DNA of 55,773 nt from Amanita rubescens (GCA_015039365.1 WION01000347.1:1-55773); one strand, 5' to 3'. Positions 11,078 through 22,181 are shown, counted from the first letter of the stretch. Notes: generated by a model from the letters alone, not told the origin. Made by a program: numbers and translations.

Positions 11078-12731
11078 ATGTCCGAGACCACTCTCATGAC
11101 TGCGACAAGTCACGCATTACAATGCCTTGAACTACGCCAGCTTATATGCCATGAACAGATCGGGAGCAATGACAAGCGTTCACTGTACCGACTTTCCCAG
11201 ACGTGCAAAAGTTTCATGGAGCCGGCGCTAGACGAATTATGGTACAAACTGGATAATTTTTCTCCCCTGCTGTTCTGCATGCCAGAGGACCTCTATGAAG
11301 AACACGTGGAGTTGCGGGATACAAGGCAAGAGATAGTTACACTGGTAAGTGATAGTTTTCTCCCTCATCCCTTTGGTTCAATTTTACATCTGCCAGTCTT
11401 TTCGAAGGTCAATGCAACCGAGCGATTGGAAGAGCTTCGAAGCTGCAGCAGCGCGTGTCCGAGTCCTCGGGTCGCCCAGGCGTTGGGAATATAGATTCTA
11501 CCAGTTTGACTCTAACATTTTCAAATCGCTCGCTTGTGCCTCACAGGGAAGAGCGAGGTTACTGCCACGGCTTCAACAACTGACTTGGGACACACGCAGT
11601 GATGATATATACCCATATATCTTTCTCTTCCTCACGCCAACCATAACACACCTAACTCTTTGCATATCAACTGGTAACATAGCATCGGATAGAATGCGAT
11701 TTTCCGTGTTGGGGTCCTTAGTCTCCCAATGTCCCTCTATGCGCTCATTAGAACTATCGGCTAGGCGGTCGAGCCTGGAGGACTCACACTCTTGGACAGA
11801 TTTATTCTCGGGACAAGCTTCGAGTGCTGGCACGTTGTTCAGCCTATGGACAGCTTTAAACTCTCTCCATTTTCAGAGAATAGACATCTCCACTCTGACG
11901 GATGTCATTGCCCAACTTCCTGTATTGACGACGCTCGATTTATTTGCGTGTCAAACCACCAAACTGCTGCTATCAAGTAGTGTAATGGGCTTTCATGCAC
12001 TCCAACATCTTATCATGAGTGACTGCAGCATCGACAGTTGCTTGTATGTCTTGAAGCGAATGTCTTGCTCGCCTCTTTCAAGCTTAAATTTATACGTCAA
12101 AGTCCCGCATCCGAGCAATGAATCCCGATGGACCGACTTATTCAGCAATCTGCAAAAGAGCATCTCACGCGATAGTCTTACTATCGCCAATTTTTCTATC
12201 CTTGGCAGCCATCTTCCGATCCCGCTGAGTTTCCAGTCGATATCCCCTCTACTTCACTTCCAAAATATATCCAAGTTCTGTTGCGATGGCAAGTCCAATC
12301 TTGACCTTGGCGATGACGATGTCATACGCATAGCTAAGGCTTGGCCCCGCCTAAAAACATTCGTAATCCATCCCTGGAAGCTTTCGAAGCCACGATTGAC
12401 TCTTCACGCTCTCACTACCTTGGCGATGCATTGTCCAGAACTTGAATTTCTGTTCATATCGATAGATGCGACCACTGTCGTCGATTACGAAGATAAACAG
12501 CCTGGAAAGGGGCGGTTCGACAGCAGACTCCGACATTTGAGTGTAGATCATTCACCGATCGACGACCCGGGCCGTGTTGCTTCATTTATAGCGGACATAT
12601 TTCCGAATGTGACAAAGGTGTCTGTTGCTTGCGAGTCTCGTGCGGTGAACAGGCAGAAGTGGAAGGAAGTTGAGAGAATGCTCCCGGTCCTTGCGGCTTC
12701 CCGGAGGCAGGAAGTAACTCATAAATCTTAG
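11078..12731 (+). CDS. F-box/LRR-like protein, paralog 3
   Basis: Exons 11078-11344 and 11397-12731 with a 52 bp phase-0 intron (GTAAGT...CCAG) give 533 aa. ATG 11078 was preferred because MSETT aligns with the N-termini of the paralogs. ATG 11096 is an alternative. The F-box at about residues 15-65 contains LSQTCKSFMEPALDELWYKL. The C-terminal array carries LLPRLQQLTWDT, FQSISPLLHFQNISKF and HCPELEFLFISIDAT. Gene and frame look intact. It is followed at about 12800 by a relic of another F-box copy. The biochemical role is inferred from the family only. Confidence 0.85.
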
Positions 12732-12799
12732 ATATCTACATCACCGGACCAATTAAAACAATGGGACTTACCCATCCCACCTGCGCTCGCACTTGAATC

Positions 12800-12955
12800 T
12801 CCAAATGCCACAATCAGACTTAATTCTCCACATCCGCAACGGCTCGCGCATTAAGAACTGTGCCTTGAACTGATATGTGAACAAATTGGAACACACTCGT
12901 AGTAAAGCATTGTCCTCACTTTCGCCAGATTCGTCATGGAAGATGGTAGTAGTAA
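12800..12955 (+). pseudogene. Relic of an F-box paralog 5' exon
   Basis: The segment CTGTGCCTTGAACTGATATG-TGAACAAATTGG and the following AGCATTGTCCTCACTTTCGCC align with the first exon of the paralog at 16914 (CTCGAACTGTGCCGACTGATATGCGAAC). The frame is broken by indels and stops, and no second exon follows. It is evidence of a former extra gene copy in the array. Confidence 0.55.
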
Positions 12956-13390
12956 TGAAAATTGCGTGACTGCAGGCCTCTTGTTTTTTTACATCTCGAT
13001 ATCAGTGGTGCATCCCCATGATAGTCGCTGAGAAATTCCAAGTTCTCACTACAGGTACATCGCCCCTCGCCCAACAACGGTGAGTTCACTGGTATTCGTT
13101 TATCAGCATCTGGCACGGCGGGCGCTTCAATGACACAATCTACTTTACGTTTTGGTGTAGCAGATAGATCCGAGCTGAGTATGAAGCGACTCGAATCTTT
13201 TGGCGCGACTTTTGACTGACACAATCCACTTTTGGGAAATACGTCGGGCATATCGGGCTTCAAGCTTCAAGCTTCACAGCTCCACTACCAAGGCGACTCG
13301 GTAACAGCACTATAACTGGCGGCATGAAATTTCCATATTATCGTACGTCCCTACCGCGCTTCCACCCTCTCATCACCATTCCCGACTTTC

Positions 13391-15110
13391 ATGAAATTCA
13401 ACTTGTTGGCGGCCGTCATGGCACTCACACTTACGCGACTTGCCCACGGCACTGGACACGGATCCTCCCAACACGCCGCGGCTCACAGAAGTTCCCCCCA
13501 CGGTTCTTCATTGGCAGAGGTATGTAGGCATTTACTATTTAGGTGGTATCAGTACGGATTTCAATGTGGCTGCAAAACAGGAACACAACTCGGACACGAA
13601 CCATCCTGTGTATACATTACCGCTCAAATATCACCCAGCGGAAGATTTTGAAGACGAAAACATATGGACCGGAGAGATTACCATTGCTACGCAGGTCTTC
13701 AATGTCATCTTCGCCACCGTGTGGATCATCCGATCTTTGGGTTCCCTCACCCTGGACGACAAGTCGTGACAAACACAAGTATTATGTTGGTTCGACGGCA
13801 ATACAGGTCCGCCTGAAGAACTTAAGCAAATGAAGGATCCGTTTACTCTCCAGCATGCACAGGTTCATCAACTATAAGCAACGGGGGACCCGGGACATGA
13901 AGAGACGTGGTGATAACGTGAAAATCGGTCATATATTGCTGAGACGACAGCATTTCGGCACAGTCGGACACTTCACGCCGTATTTCCTGCGACGGCCACT
14001 TGACGGGTGAGCGCTGCACATTCTACGCAGCGTGATTCATATTTATATCGATTTTTTTCATCCAGCGTTCTCGGCTTGGCCTTTCCTGAGTTGGCGGACA
14101 ATCATTACGACCCCTTTTTCTACGCCACCTACCAGCAAAGAACCCCGGGCTTCAGTTCCGGAGTCTTTGCTTTCTATCTCACCAAGGGTCATTCCGAGTT
14201 TCACATAGATGGTACGGGAAACCCAGACTTGTTTGACACAAAACGTATCGAATATCACAGCGTCGTACCGCTTAGGCATGATGCTGGGCTACAACCGATA
14301 TATTCAAACTGGATGATCGGCGGCGGGCAAGTCAAAATGACGTATAAAGATGGTAACGGGCAAGTCAAAACCGACGTTATAGCATCCGGGATACGAACTA
14401 TTATCGACAGCGGTACGGACATGATACTGGGTCCTGCCGACGCTGTAAAGAGAATCTACGAAAGGATACCATTTTCCCGAGTCATAAAAAACTCTGTTGG
14501 GTTGGACGATCATGTATTCCCGTGTAACCTGCCTATCGAAGGCAAGGAATTTCCCAAGATAACGTTTTCATGGGGGGGCGCTGAATGGGACTTGAGTCTC
14601 GACAGGTGAGTACTGCAGCCTCAATTCGTCGACTATTCGTGATCTGTGCAATTTAGCTTCATTCTTGCCCGCTTCTCCAGATACGAGGAACGCTCTATCA
14701 AGAAACCTGCCGTATGCCGTGGGGCGATTCAGGAGAAACCAGCATCAGACGAAGGTCCAGATATTTGGGTGCTAGGAACTAGGTGAAATATTGTTCAATC
14801 AACCGGTCGAAGAATGGATGCTGATGGTGAATTTTCTTTACTTAGTTTCATGTTGAACGTCTATTCTATCTTCGATATGAAGAATATGAGGGTCGGCCTT
14901 TCACCGCTACGATACCGGCTAACACTTCAATCGTTGCCAGATTCAATGCGTGTGTTTCACGAGCAATTGGGGTTGTTGATTCAGGATTTGTATCCAAAAA
15001 GAGCCTCGGGATCGCAGAGTGGGATGAAATCAGGGGCAAAGCGCCGCCGCCGCCAAGCAGACCCGGCGCATGGCCATTATGGAGTATACACACGTCAACC
15101 AAAGACGTGA
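13391..15110 (+). pseudogene. Secreted pepsin-like aspartic protease, active site disrupted
   Basis: The first exon encodes a signal peptide (MKFNLLAAVMALTLTRLAHG). Downstream lie NIWTGEITIATQVFNVIF and, in another frame, GSSDLWVPS, the region of the first catalytic motif (DTGSS in family A1). Here the Asp codon reads GCC (Ala) and about 4 extra bases (TGTG) shift the frame inside the motif. Further on are DNVKIG, then an intron (14007-14065), then VLGLAFPELAD and the second catalytic motif IIDSGTDMILGP, which is intact. Introns 14606-14680 and 14783-14845 splice cleanly to give VLGTSFMLNVYSIFDMKN. The C-terminal lobe therefore looks recently functional while the N-terminal lobe is broken. 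An unannotated splice trick cannot restore the missing Asp. Confidence 0.7.
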
Positions 15111-15482
15111 CATAAATTTTATAGTGCTCATAATATACTGATCATGATTCACAATGTACCATGCTACAGCCGTTGTCGCTTCCCACAGCCAGAACTCTTT
15201 ATGAAGAAATTTACAGTGAAATTGATGTTTTTTCAATGAAGTTAGAAAGGAAAAATCTGAGAGCTGATATGCTCACCGTGAACTAAAACCGGCGTTTTCA
15301 ATTGTACCTCTATTTTGCAGCAGAGCTTCGGAAATGTGTGTTGTCGTGATTAATAGGAAAGGGAACAAACGAAGGAAATTCAAGCTACAGCGAAGATGCA
15401 AAATGGATATATTCATCACATTATCTCCCGTACATTTTCACCTGAACTAACGTCGTAAGTCTAACCTGTCTCCCTAACATGG
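15111..15482. other. Convergent 3' intergenic spacer
   Basis: This spacer lies between the protease relic (plus) and the minus-strand F-box gene. It is AT-rich and probably holds 3' UTRs. No feature is recognised. Confidence 0.4.
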
Positions 15483-16838
15483 TCATCCAATCGGTTGGTT
15501 GTCGATGTAAATATCAGCAATGAATGGGCAACCTTGCATCATTTTCGAGACCATATCAAGGATTTCGACCCTTGATTCGACGTTCAACCTCTTGCAGAGA
15601 ACTCTTTCCTGACAATTTGAATGATCCCATTCCAACTGAATCATTACCCTCTCGAGGCCTAGTAGCGACTCGGACCTCTTTCCCCGCTCGTCCAAGAGGA
15701 GATATATCGCCGTCATGAGGTCTCTGTTAATTTGCCCAGGACAACATATCACGTGCAACTCCCGCAAGTTGGGCAAATGGTGGACATCGAGATTTGCCAT
15801 GTACCCAATGAGCGGAGAACACGATAGGTCCCTGATGCAGAGCTCCTCGAGGCCGTCCAGTGCCCCAAAAATATCGAGCGCTACGTCATCATTGAAAAAG
15901 TCTTGAAGCGTCAAACGGCGAATGCGGCAGGACGACCGCTCGATCATGGATGATAATCCTTCAGCACAAATATCGCCAACATCTTCAAGTTCAATACAGC
16001 CATCCAACCAGAGATGCTCCAGTAGAGGCACTTCAAACGACGAGAATATCCCCGGACAAATCATTGGGATTTCAAGGAAACGGAGGAGGGGAAGCCGTAT
16101 GGCAGGTCTGCTAATAGTGAAGTACGGAGCGTCATGAATTTTGAATCGTAGCTCCTCGAGGTTTTGTAACTGGGATAGAATGGTTTCCAGTTGGGGAGTT
16201 TGCACGAAAAACTCCACAAATGATACTTCTATGCTAAGCTTCGTCAACTGCGACCAAGGTAATGACATCCATCTTCCCGTCTCTTCGGGGTCGGAAATGT
16301 TAAGTTCAGTAAGATGCGGCGCGATCGTGACGAAGGCGTTGTAGTGCTTTGCCACTTCAAGTTCGAATCCGTATACAGAGATGCCCAGCGACTCGAGGAT
16401 CGGTACCTTATTAAAGCATCCGATAAGGTCAAGCAGGACGGATTCTCTCCTGAGCACCAAATCTGCCCTTTTCCATCGATTCGAACTGGCCAATAGCAAT
16501 CGAAACGTGTCGCTAGGAAAGTTTATGTTGGATGAATTCGCCATGGAAACGAGTATGGTGAGTGGCAACTGTCTTGACCGTTCGAGGTATGTAGCCGTAC
16601 GTCGGTTGATTTCCGCTATGGCGATGGCGCTAAAGTTGCCGCTCTGCAGGGACAGAGAGGTCCATAGAGGCGGATAGGATAAAAATGCGCCTCTCCAATG
16701 CCTGCAAACTTGTCCCACAGCCCACGGAAACTCGTCGAGATGCCACTTATTCTGCAACATCTGGAGATGAATGGGTTTATCGCAGAGGAGGAGAAATATT
16801 TCGCATAGAATTTCGATGGGTAACGTTTTGCAAGTCAT
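15483..16838 (-). CDS. F-box-like protein of a second subfamily
   Basis: A single uninterrupted exon encodes 451 aa from ATG 16838. The N-terminus is the classic agaricomycete F-box-like pattern: LPIEILCEIFLLLC, then VCRHWRGAFLSYPPLWTSL at about residues 43-62. The rest is a degenerate LRR solenoid with segments such as LTELNISDPEE, LEHLWLDGCIELEDV and LEELCIRDLSCSP. It is not closely related to the paralogs at 4437-18577, which have a different F-box signature and an intron. It is transcribed divergently from the F-box gene at 16914, with only 75 bp between start codons. A substrate-receptor role in an SCF complex is inferred. Confidence 0.88.
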   Translation of the reverse strand: MTCKTLPIEILCEIFLLLCDKPIHLQMLQNKWHLDEFPWAVGQVCRHWRGAFLSYPPLWTSLSLQSGNFSAIAIAEINRRTATYLERSRQLPLTILVSMANSSNINFPSDTFRLLLASSNRWKRADLVLRRESVLLDLIGCFNKVPILESLGISVYGFELEVAKHYNAFVTIAPHLTELNISDPEETGRWMSLPWSQLTKLSIEVSFVEFFVQTPQLETILSQLQNLEELRFKIHDAPYFTISRPAIRLPLLRFLEIPMICPGIFSSFEVPLLEHLWLDGCIELEDVGDICAEGLSSMIERSSCRIRRLTLQDFFNDDVALDIFGALDGLEELCIRDLSCSPLIGYMANLDVHHLPNLRELHVICCPGQINRDLMTAIYLLLDERGKRSESLLGLERVMIQLEWDHSNCQERVLCKRLNVESRVEILDMVSKMMQGCPFIADIYIDNQPIG

Positions 16839-16913
16839 TCTGTCGCTCTGGCAGGAGTCGGCGGCTCGGCCCGGTAGAGTTTGTTCGACAAATATTTAAC
16901 TTTCCCACAACTT
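16839..16913. promoter_or_regulatory. 75 bp divergent promoter region between two F-box genes
   Basis: Only 75 bp separate the start codons of the minus-strand F-box gene (16838) and the plus-strand paralog (16914). Promoter and 5' leader elements of both genes must overlap each other or lie in the neighbouring coding sequence. An AT-rich AAATATTTAA lies at about 16890. No further element could be assigned. Confidence 0.45.
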
Positions 16914-18577
16914 ATGTCCTCGGTCACCACGACGAGCTCGAGTCGCGTATTACAATGCCTCGAACTGTGCCGACTGATATGCGAACACATCGGACGCAAG
17001 GACAAATTTACATTGTTCCAGCTTTGCCTGTCGTGCAAAGCAATGATGCAGCCCACCCTCGATTTACTGTGGTACGAGCTGGATAACCTTGTTCCGTTGA
17101 TGCGCTGCCTGCCATGGGACCTTTACGAAGAAGATGTGATGTGGAGGGAAGATCTTCAAAGAGATGTAGTTCTCATAGTGAGTAACGGTTTCTTTTCCGC
17201 TTGTTTGATTTTCACCATCAACCCTAGCATTTTCAAAGACCAATGGTGAAGAATGATTGGGAAAGATTTGAAATTGCCGCATCACGAGTCCACATCCTCA
17301 CTCATAGCGACATTGTGGGCGCGACCGAGAATGACAAGGTCTACCAGTTCGACTCGTGGATATTTCAGTCACTGGCTTGCGCTCGACAGGGAACGTCCAA
17401 GTTACTGCCGCGACTCCAGCAACTGACGTGGAGCGTCCAAAATGACGACGTATACCCTTTTATCCAACTGTTCCTCTCCCCCAGTATAAGACATTTGAAG
17501 GTTTTTATGATTGTGACTAGGGAAAACACATCACTCAGAATGCGGTTTTCCTTGTTGACATCATTAGTCTCGCATTGTCCTTCCATTCAATCCATGGTAC
17601 TGGATGCGGAGAATGGTGCTCAGTACAATCCTGTTATTTCTTGGGGAAAGCTATTCTCTGGACGCGCTTCCAGTGCCTGTGCACCATTCATTGCTTGGAC
17701 AGGTCTAGAATCTCTCTCTCTGAAAAACATCACTCTTGGTCCCCTCACGAATGCCATCGCTAGACTTCCAGCGTTGACAACGCTCAAATTATACTTTTGT
17801 CGAATCGTTGATACGCAGTTCCCAAACAATGCTCCAAATTTCCCCGTGCTCAAACATCTTGCCATGGTCCGCTGCGAAATGGATAGCTGCTTGCAAGTCT
17901 TGAAGTGCATGTCTTCCACGCCACTCCGCTCTATAAATTTATTCATCACTGGAACACCTCAGGAACCACAATGGGCCGGAGTGGTCAATGGTTTACAGAA
18001 TGGTATTTTGCATGATACCCTTACAGACTTTGTGATATCATCTGTTGCCGGTCGTCGTCTGGTCACATTATCCTTTCAAACGATATCACCTCTACTACAT
18101 TTCCGACATATACGCTCGTTCGGAGTATATGGTTATTGCACACTTGACATCGACGATGATGACGTCGCATGCATAGTTAAAGCTTGGTCTAAACTGCGGA
18201 AGTTCACGATGATCCCTAAAAAGCCGGTACCAACGCGATTGACGTCTCACGCTCTCATTTCCTTTGCGAAACATTGTCCTGGACTCGAAGAATTGTCCCT
18301 GACAATTAATGCCGATGCTCTTGACAACTACGAAGAGCAGCTAGGGAACGGGACGTGCAACAGGGCACTCCGGGAACTCGGTGTAAACGATTCACCGATT
18401 GAGAATCCGGGTCGCATTGCTGCGTTTATTTCTGACATGTTCCCGGAAGTGACGAAGATCACCGTTTCTGAGCTCAACGAGGACCCAGAGGAGAAGAAAC
18501 GTAAATGGAAGGAAGTGGAGAGATTGATTCCGGTCTTTGCGGCTGTCCGCAAGCAGGAAGCAAATAGGAAGACGTAG
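16914..18577 (+). CDS. F-box/LRR-like protein, paralog 4
   Basis: Exons 16914-17177 and 17228-18577 with a 50 bp phase-0 intron (GTGAGT...CTAG) give 537 aa. The F-box occupies about residues 14-62 (LQCLELCRLICEHIG, LCLSCKAMMQPTLDLLWYEL). The LRR-like part keeps LLPRLQQLTWSV, FQTISPLLHFRHIRSFGV and HCPGLEELSLTINAD. The N-terminus is Ser/Thr-rich (MSSVTTTSSSRV). The frame is complete. It is the last intact member of the array; a 3' fragment of another copy lies about 500 bp downstream. The family role is inferred. Confidence 0.86.
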
Positions 18578-18699
18578 ATATCTGCGTTTTCTGGGTACGA
18601 AATCATTTTTTTCAATTTACTGCCCATACTCATTATGACTCGGCTGCAGGCTGCAATATGATCAGAATTTGCTTGAAGTAAAATCTAATTATTGTATAT

Positions 18700-18727
18700 C
18701 GAATATTGAATATTGAATATTGAATAG
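18700..18727. repeat. 7 bp microsatellite (GAATATT)n
   Basis: GAATATT is repeated about three and a half times in tandem, downstream of F-box paralog 4. Confidence 0.8.
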
Positions 18728-19094
18728 TGAGTAGCGATGCTTGCGTATATAATGTCTACTATACTATATTTGACCGGGTTGTCCGATCTGAACTCTATGT
18801 ATGACTCCAGTTTTTAGCAATGATCGTGATTTCCCCACCAAAATCTGACGTGCTACGTCTCTCTATCTCGCCTTGGTGACACCATGCTCGACCTCATTGG
18901 TTTATCGCATGATCACCGATTTGCGCCGTTCTTGCTTATATCAGAAACCGTTACCACTGGATGCTCTGGCGGCTTACGAAAAACCATGTCTTCGGCCTCT
19001 ACATAGGAGTTGCTATCATAGCATTGCGTCGTCCTAGCCCTCAAGATCAGAGCTAGCTAGTAAGCAAGGAGACAAACAACAGCATTGAATAATG

Positions 19095-19285
19095 AACTTT
19101 GGGAATAGTGGGTGTAAACGATTCACCCCTCGGCGAACCGGATCGCGTTGCTTGAGTCACATATTTCCGGGCGTAACCAAGGTCATATAGCTTCTGTGAC
19201 TAATGAACGAAGACCAATAAAAGGAACGGAAATGGAAGTCGAGTGACTGGTCCCGGCTGCACGAAGGAAGGAGACAAAACGGTTA
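19095..19285 (+). pseudogene. Relic of an F-box paralog 3' end
   Basis: The stretch GGTGTAAACGATTCACC...GAACCGGATCGCGTTGCTT...ATATTTCCGGGCGTAACCAAGGT aligns with the last 200 bp of paralog 4 (GGTGTAAACGATTCACCGA at about 18379). Near 19220-19270 AACGGAAATGGAAGTCGAGT matches the penultimate conserved block. Indels and stops break the frame and nothing upstream matches the body of the gene. Confidence 0.65.
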
Positions 19286-19424
19286 CACTCTACATTTGAC
19301 TCTATCATTGGACATGCGCTTGTAACGCGCCCGTACAGCATCCTCTCGAATAGTATATCAAAGGCACTTAATACAGTAAATTATGTGTGTATATTAATTT
19401 GCACCATACTCCAGTTATAACACC

Positions 19425-20431
19425 GAACCCTATAATGCACATCGTCAGTCGAATGTAAATCACGAAAAAAAGGTATTGTACTGACCCCGTTCACTCGTAT
19501 GTTTTGTCCATTGATCCATTGCGCCGCGGGACTCGCAAGAAAGGCAACAAGCGGAGCAACATCCTCCGGTAAGCCAAGTCTGTGTGACGGACTTTGCCTC
19601 GAAAAGAAGTCGATCCACTTTTGGGACTTTCCTTCCCTGAATTGCGCGGTGTCAAGGGGACCAGGAGATACCGTATTGACGGTGATTCCTTTTGCGCCAA
19701 GGTCTTTCGCTAGCACACGGGCGATTTGTTCTACTGCTCCTTTAGATGCAAGGAAGCATAACATGTTTGGTATGAACGCTGTGAAGAGATGCTAAGTGAC
19801 CAGAAACTTGAAAGGGAATATGATAACGAACCAGGTGCGTCGGTCATACTGGACGAAAAGAATATGATCCGGCCGCCCGCTAGTAGGAATATATATCAGA
19901 TAGTGATCAATGCAAATGATATCAAGACTACTCACGCGAGGGAAGATAGCTAGAAGCCGCTTTAACCAAGAACAATGGAGCTTTGACGTTGAAATCAAAA
20001 TGAGCATCAAAGAATTCTTCGTCGACCTCTGCAAGAGGTTTGCCTTTCATTACTCCTGCATTCAGCACGAGGATGTCTATCTTGCCAAACGCTCGCATAG
20101 ATTCGTTCACAAGATGTCGGACACCTTCGAGGGTTGAAACGTCCGCACGGATGGCGACGGATCCTCTACCCTGTGCCCTGATGGCTTGCACGACTTTACT
20201 CGCCTCGTCTTCGCTATAGCGATAATTGACGATGACATTTGCGCCTTGTTCGCCTAATGCCTTTGCAATCGCCGCGCCTGTTGAACGCGATGAACCGGTG
20301 ACGATTGCGACTTTCCCTAAGCAACAAAATCAACAACAACCCACTCAACGCCCCAATTGGAACGACAACGTACCAATGAGAGATGTACTGTTCACGGTGA
20401 TACTGGGAGCTGGGATGACCTCCACGGACAT
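19425..20431 (-). CDS. Short-chain dehydrogenase/reductase with altered catalytic residues
   Basis: Five exons on the minus strand (20431-20374, 20316-19936, 19879-19832, 19778-19486, 19439-19425) join in frame to 264 aa. The Rossmann motif is TGSSRSTG at residues 26-33 (classical TGxxxGxG, middle Gly replaced by Ser). NAG is present (VLNAGV), as is the serine block IIFFSSSM (153-157 region). The YxxxK position reads FLASK, so the catalytic Tyr is Phe171 and Lys175 is kept. VNTVSPGP and the typical end WINGQNIRVNGG follow. Classical SDRs reduce or oxidise carbonyl/hydroxyl groups with NAD(P)H; without the Tyr, normal activity is doubtful. An in-frame upstream ATG at 20563 could give a longer N-terminus. 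The very short 48 nt and 15 nt exons are supported by family conservation. Confidence 0.8.
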
Positions 20432-20856
20432 TTGTCGTTCTTTCTTGCGCTTCTGCTGGCTCCCAAGATGCCGTTTGACATTCTTAATAGCCTTTGAAAC
20501 GCCCCATTGTGATTCAGTTGCGGGTTCTTGAATATGAATGTCGTTCTGAGTCTTTTCCGTCATCGTTCGCGCTTTGTTCGAGAGGTTTGATATAGTACTT
20601 GCCTATCCGCAGCGTGCATGTGTCTCTTGATATAGCACATCGCCAGGGCACGTGTGGTGCTCGAGGATGTCGCGTTTCTTTCGGGTAAACAGGGTTAGAA
20701 GCGTTTCGAGGGGTTTTGGCTTTGATGTGGTGCATGTGATGTGGTGCACGAATAACGTCAGTTCTCCGTTCTTAAAGGCAGCCTGGAAGTCGAGACAGTA
20801 TTTGACTCTGTTTGTTTCCGATTCCGATTCCGATCTATACGAGGCTGTGCATCTAC

Positions 20857-21050
20857 AAAACGGCACGTGCCTGGCGAGGCACCTCAAGGCCTGGTAAGGC
20901 ATCATCAAGGCTTGGAATTTCGCCCAGCCCTGGAAATTCTCGGGTGGCTTTCAAGGCCTTGGAGGTTTTCCAAGGCCTTGCATAGCCTGGCCAGGGCACC
21001 CAAGCCTGGGGCATGCCTTACAAGGCAGTCCCCAGGCTTACCACAAAAGT
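20857..21050 (+). repeat. GC-rich AAGGC-palindrome element, copy 1
   Basis: Begins GCATCTACAAAACGGC and continues with many copies of CAAGGC/GCCTTG and CCTGG/CCAGG in both orientations (AAGGCCTTGG, GCCTGGCCAGGGC). A related element starting with the same 16 bp lies in reverse orientation at 23384-23516. Confidence 0.6.
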
Positions 21051-21249
21051 ATCAGGAATCCCTTGAAGACGGGATTTTAATTGTAATCAAATGTGATTAT
21101 ACAATCTAATGCGTGTATGTGTGTATGTATGACATGTATGACATTATTACATTATTACATTACATAATTTATATATTTATATATATCTTGTCAGCAATCA
21201 ATCAATCAATCTAATCTACCCGGATATAGATCTATCGTAATTTAATAGG

Positions 21250-21323
21250 TGCACTCAGTCGGAATCGAACCCAAGGTCCTGCCATTAAGTATGTCACAGT
21301 AAAACCGTTAGACTACATACGCA
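21250..21323 (-). repeat. tRNA-like relic or SINE head
   Basis: On the minus strand the sequence has an A-box-like TAGTCTAACGG and a perfect B-box GGTTCGATTCC about 40 bp apart, the arrangement of a tRNA gene. The acceptor and T-stems pair poorly, so a functional tRNA is unlikely. On its 3' side (lower coordinates) lie simple repeats, as in tails of tRNA-derived SINEs. Confidence 0.45.
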
Positions 21324-21887
21324 ATTACAATACATTCCCTCCCATTTAATATGGAGACAGAACCTGGGTGCCATTGGGTGAGGACGGTTAAAGGAGGGAT
21401 ATTCCTTGTATTATAGGCTCGTTATCATAAAATACTGCCCGCGATACGCAGCCAGGCCTTCCAGACCCAGACCACCTCCCGTCCTCGCGCTCTCCATCTG
21501 CGTCGTCATCATTGGACTGAGCAGGCTTTGCCAACTCCTCTCCAACGAACCGCAGCTCCTGCTCCTGGGACATGCTTTTCAAGTATGTTGATATGGTCCA
21601 TGTGCGTTTGTGGACCATCTCGGACCAGCACTTCTGTTTTCTTTTGCCTTGGCGTCATTCGATCTTGTCACGATGGCGCCGATGATGAGGAGACTCGGAA
21701 GTAGGACGGCAGCAGCGGTTTTTCGAAGAAGATTGGGAGGCAAACGAGAAAGACGAGGCCATCACTTGAGAGACATGTCCGCAGTAGTAGGACCGAGACT
21801 CGAACCTGATGGAGCATACATGTGGATGGCTGAGAGGGTTGGGAAGCTTAAGCATTTAGAGCGGTTTACGGATTCCATTACGAATGC

Positions 21888-22181
21888 CGAAGACAGTGAT
21901 AAGACCAAGGGTAATACGTTGTCGAGTGGGAGTGGTTAGTTAGCAGCTAGTCACGGTTTCCCATCAACGAACTTGTATATAGTAACAGTTAAGAACAACG
22001 TACGAAAGGGTATTATTCAGCTTTGCATGGGTATGCTCCCGAAGACAGTGATGAGACCAAGGGTAATACGTTGTCGAGTGCGAGTGGTTAGTTAGCAGCT
22101 AGTTTCCCATCAACGAACTCGTATATAACAGTTAAGAACAACGTACGAAAGGGTATTATTCAGCTTTGTGTGGGTATGCTC
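21888..22181 (+). repeat. Tandem duplication, about 150 bp unit
   Basis: GAAGACAGTGATAAGACCAA and the following 140 bp recur from 22041 with a few substitutions and small deletions. The first unit includes the end of a weak reading frame with stop at 21937-21939. Confidence 0.8.

Noticed and set aside
12934..13263. 109-residue minus-strand frame upstream of the protease relic
   Set aside because: It overlaps the F-box relic, has no recognisable domain and no splice partners.
13391..20431. Secondary metabolite or effector gene cluster (protease, SDR, F-box genes)
   Set aside because: No backbone synthase, P450 or dedicated transporter is nearby; the neighbours look like independent accessory genes.
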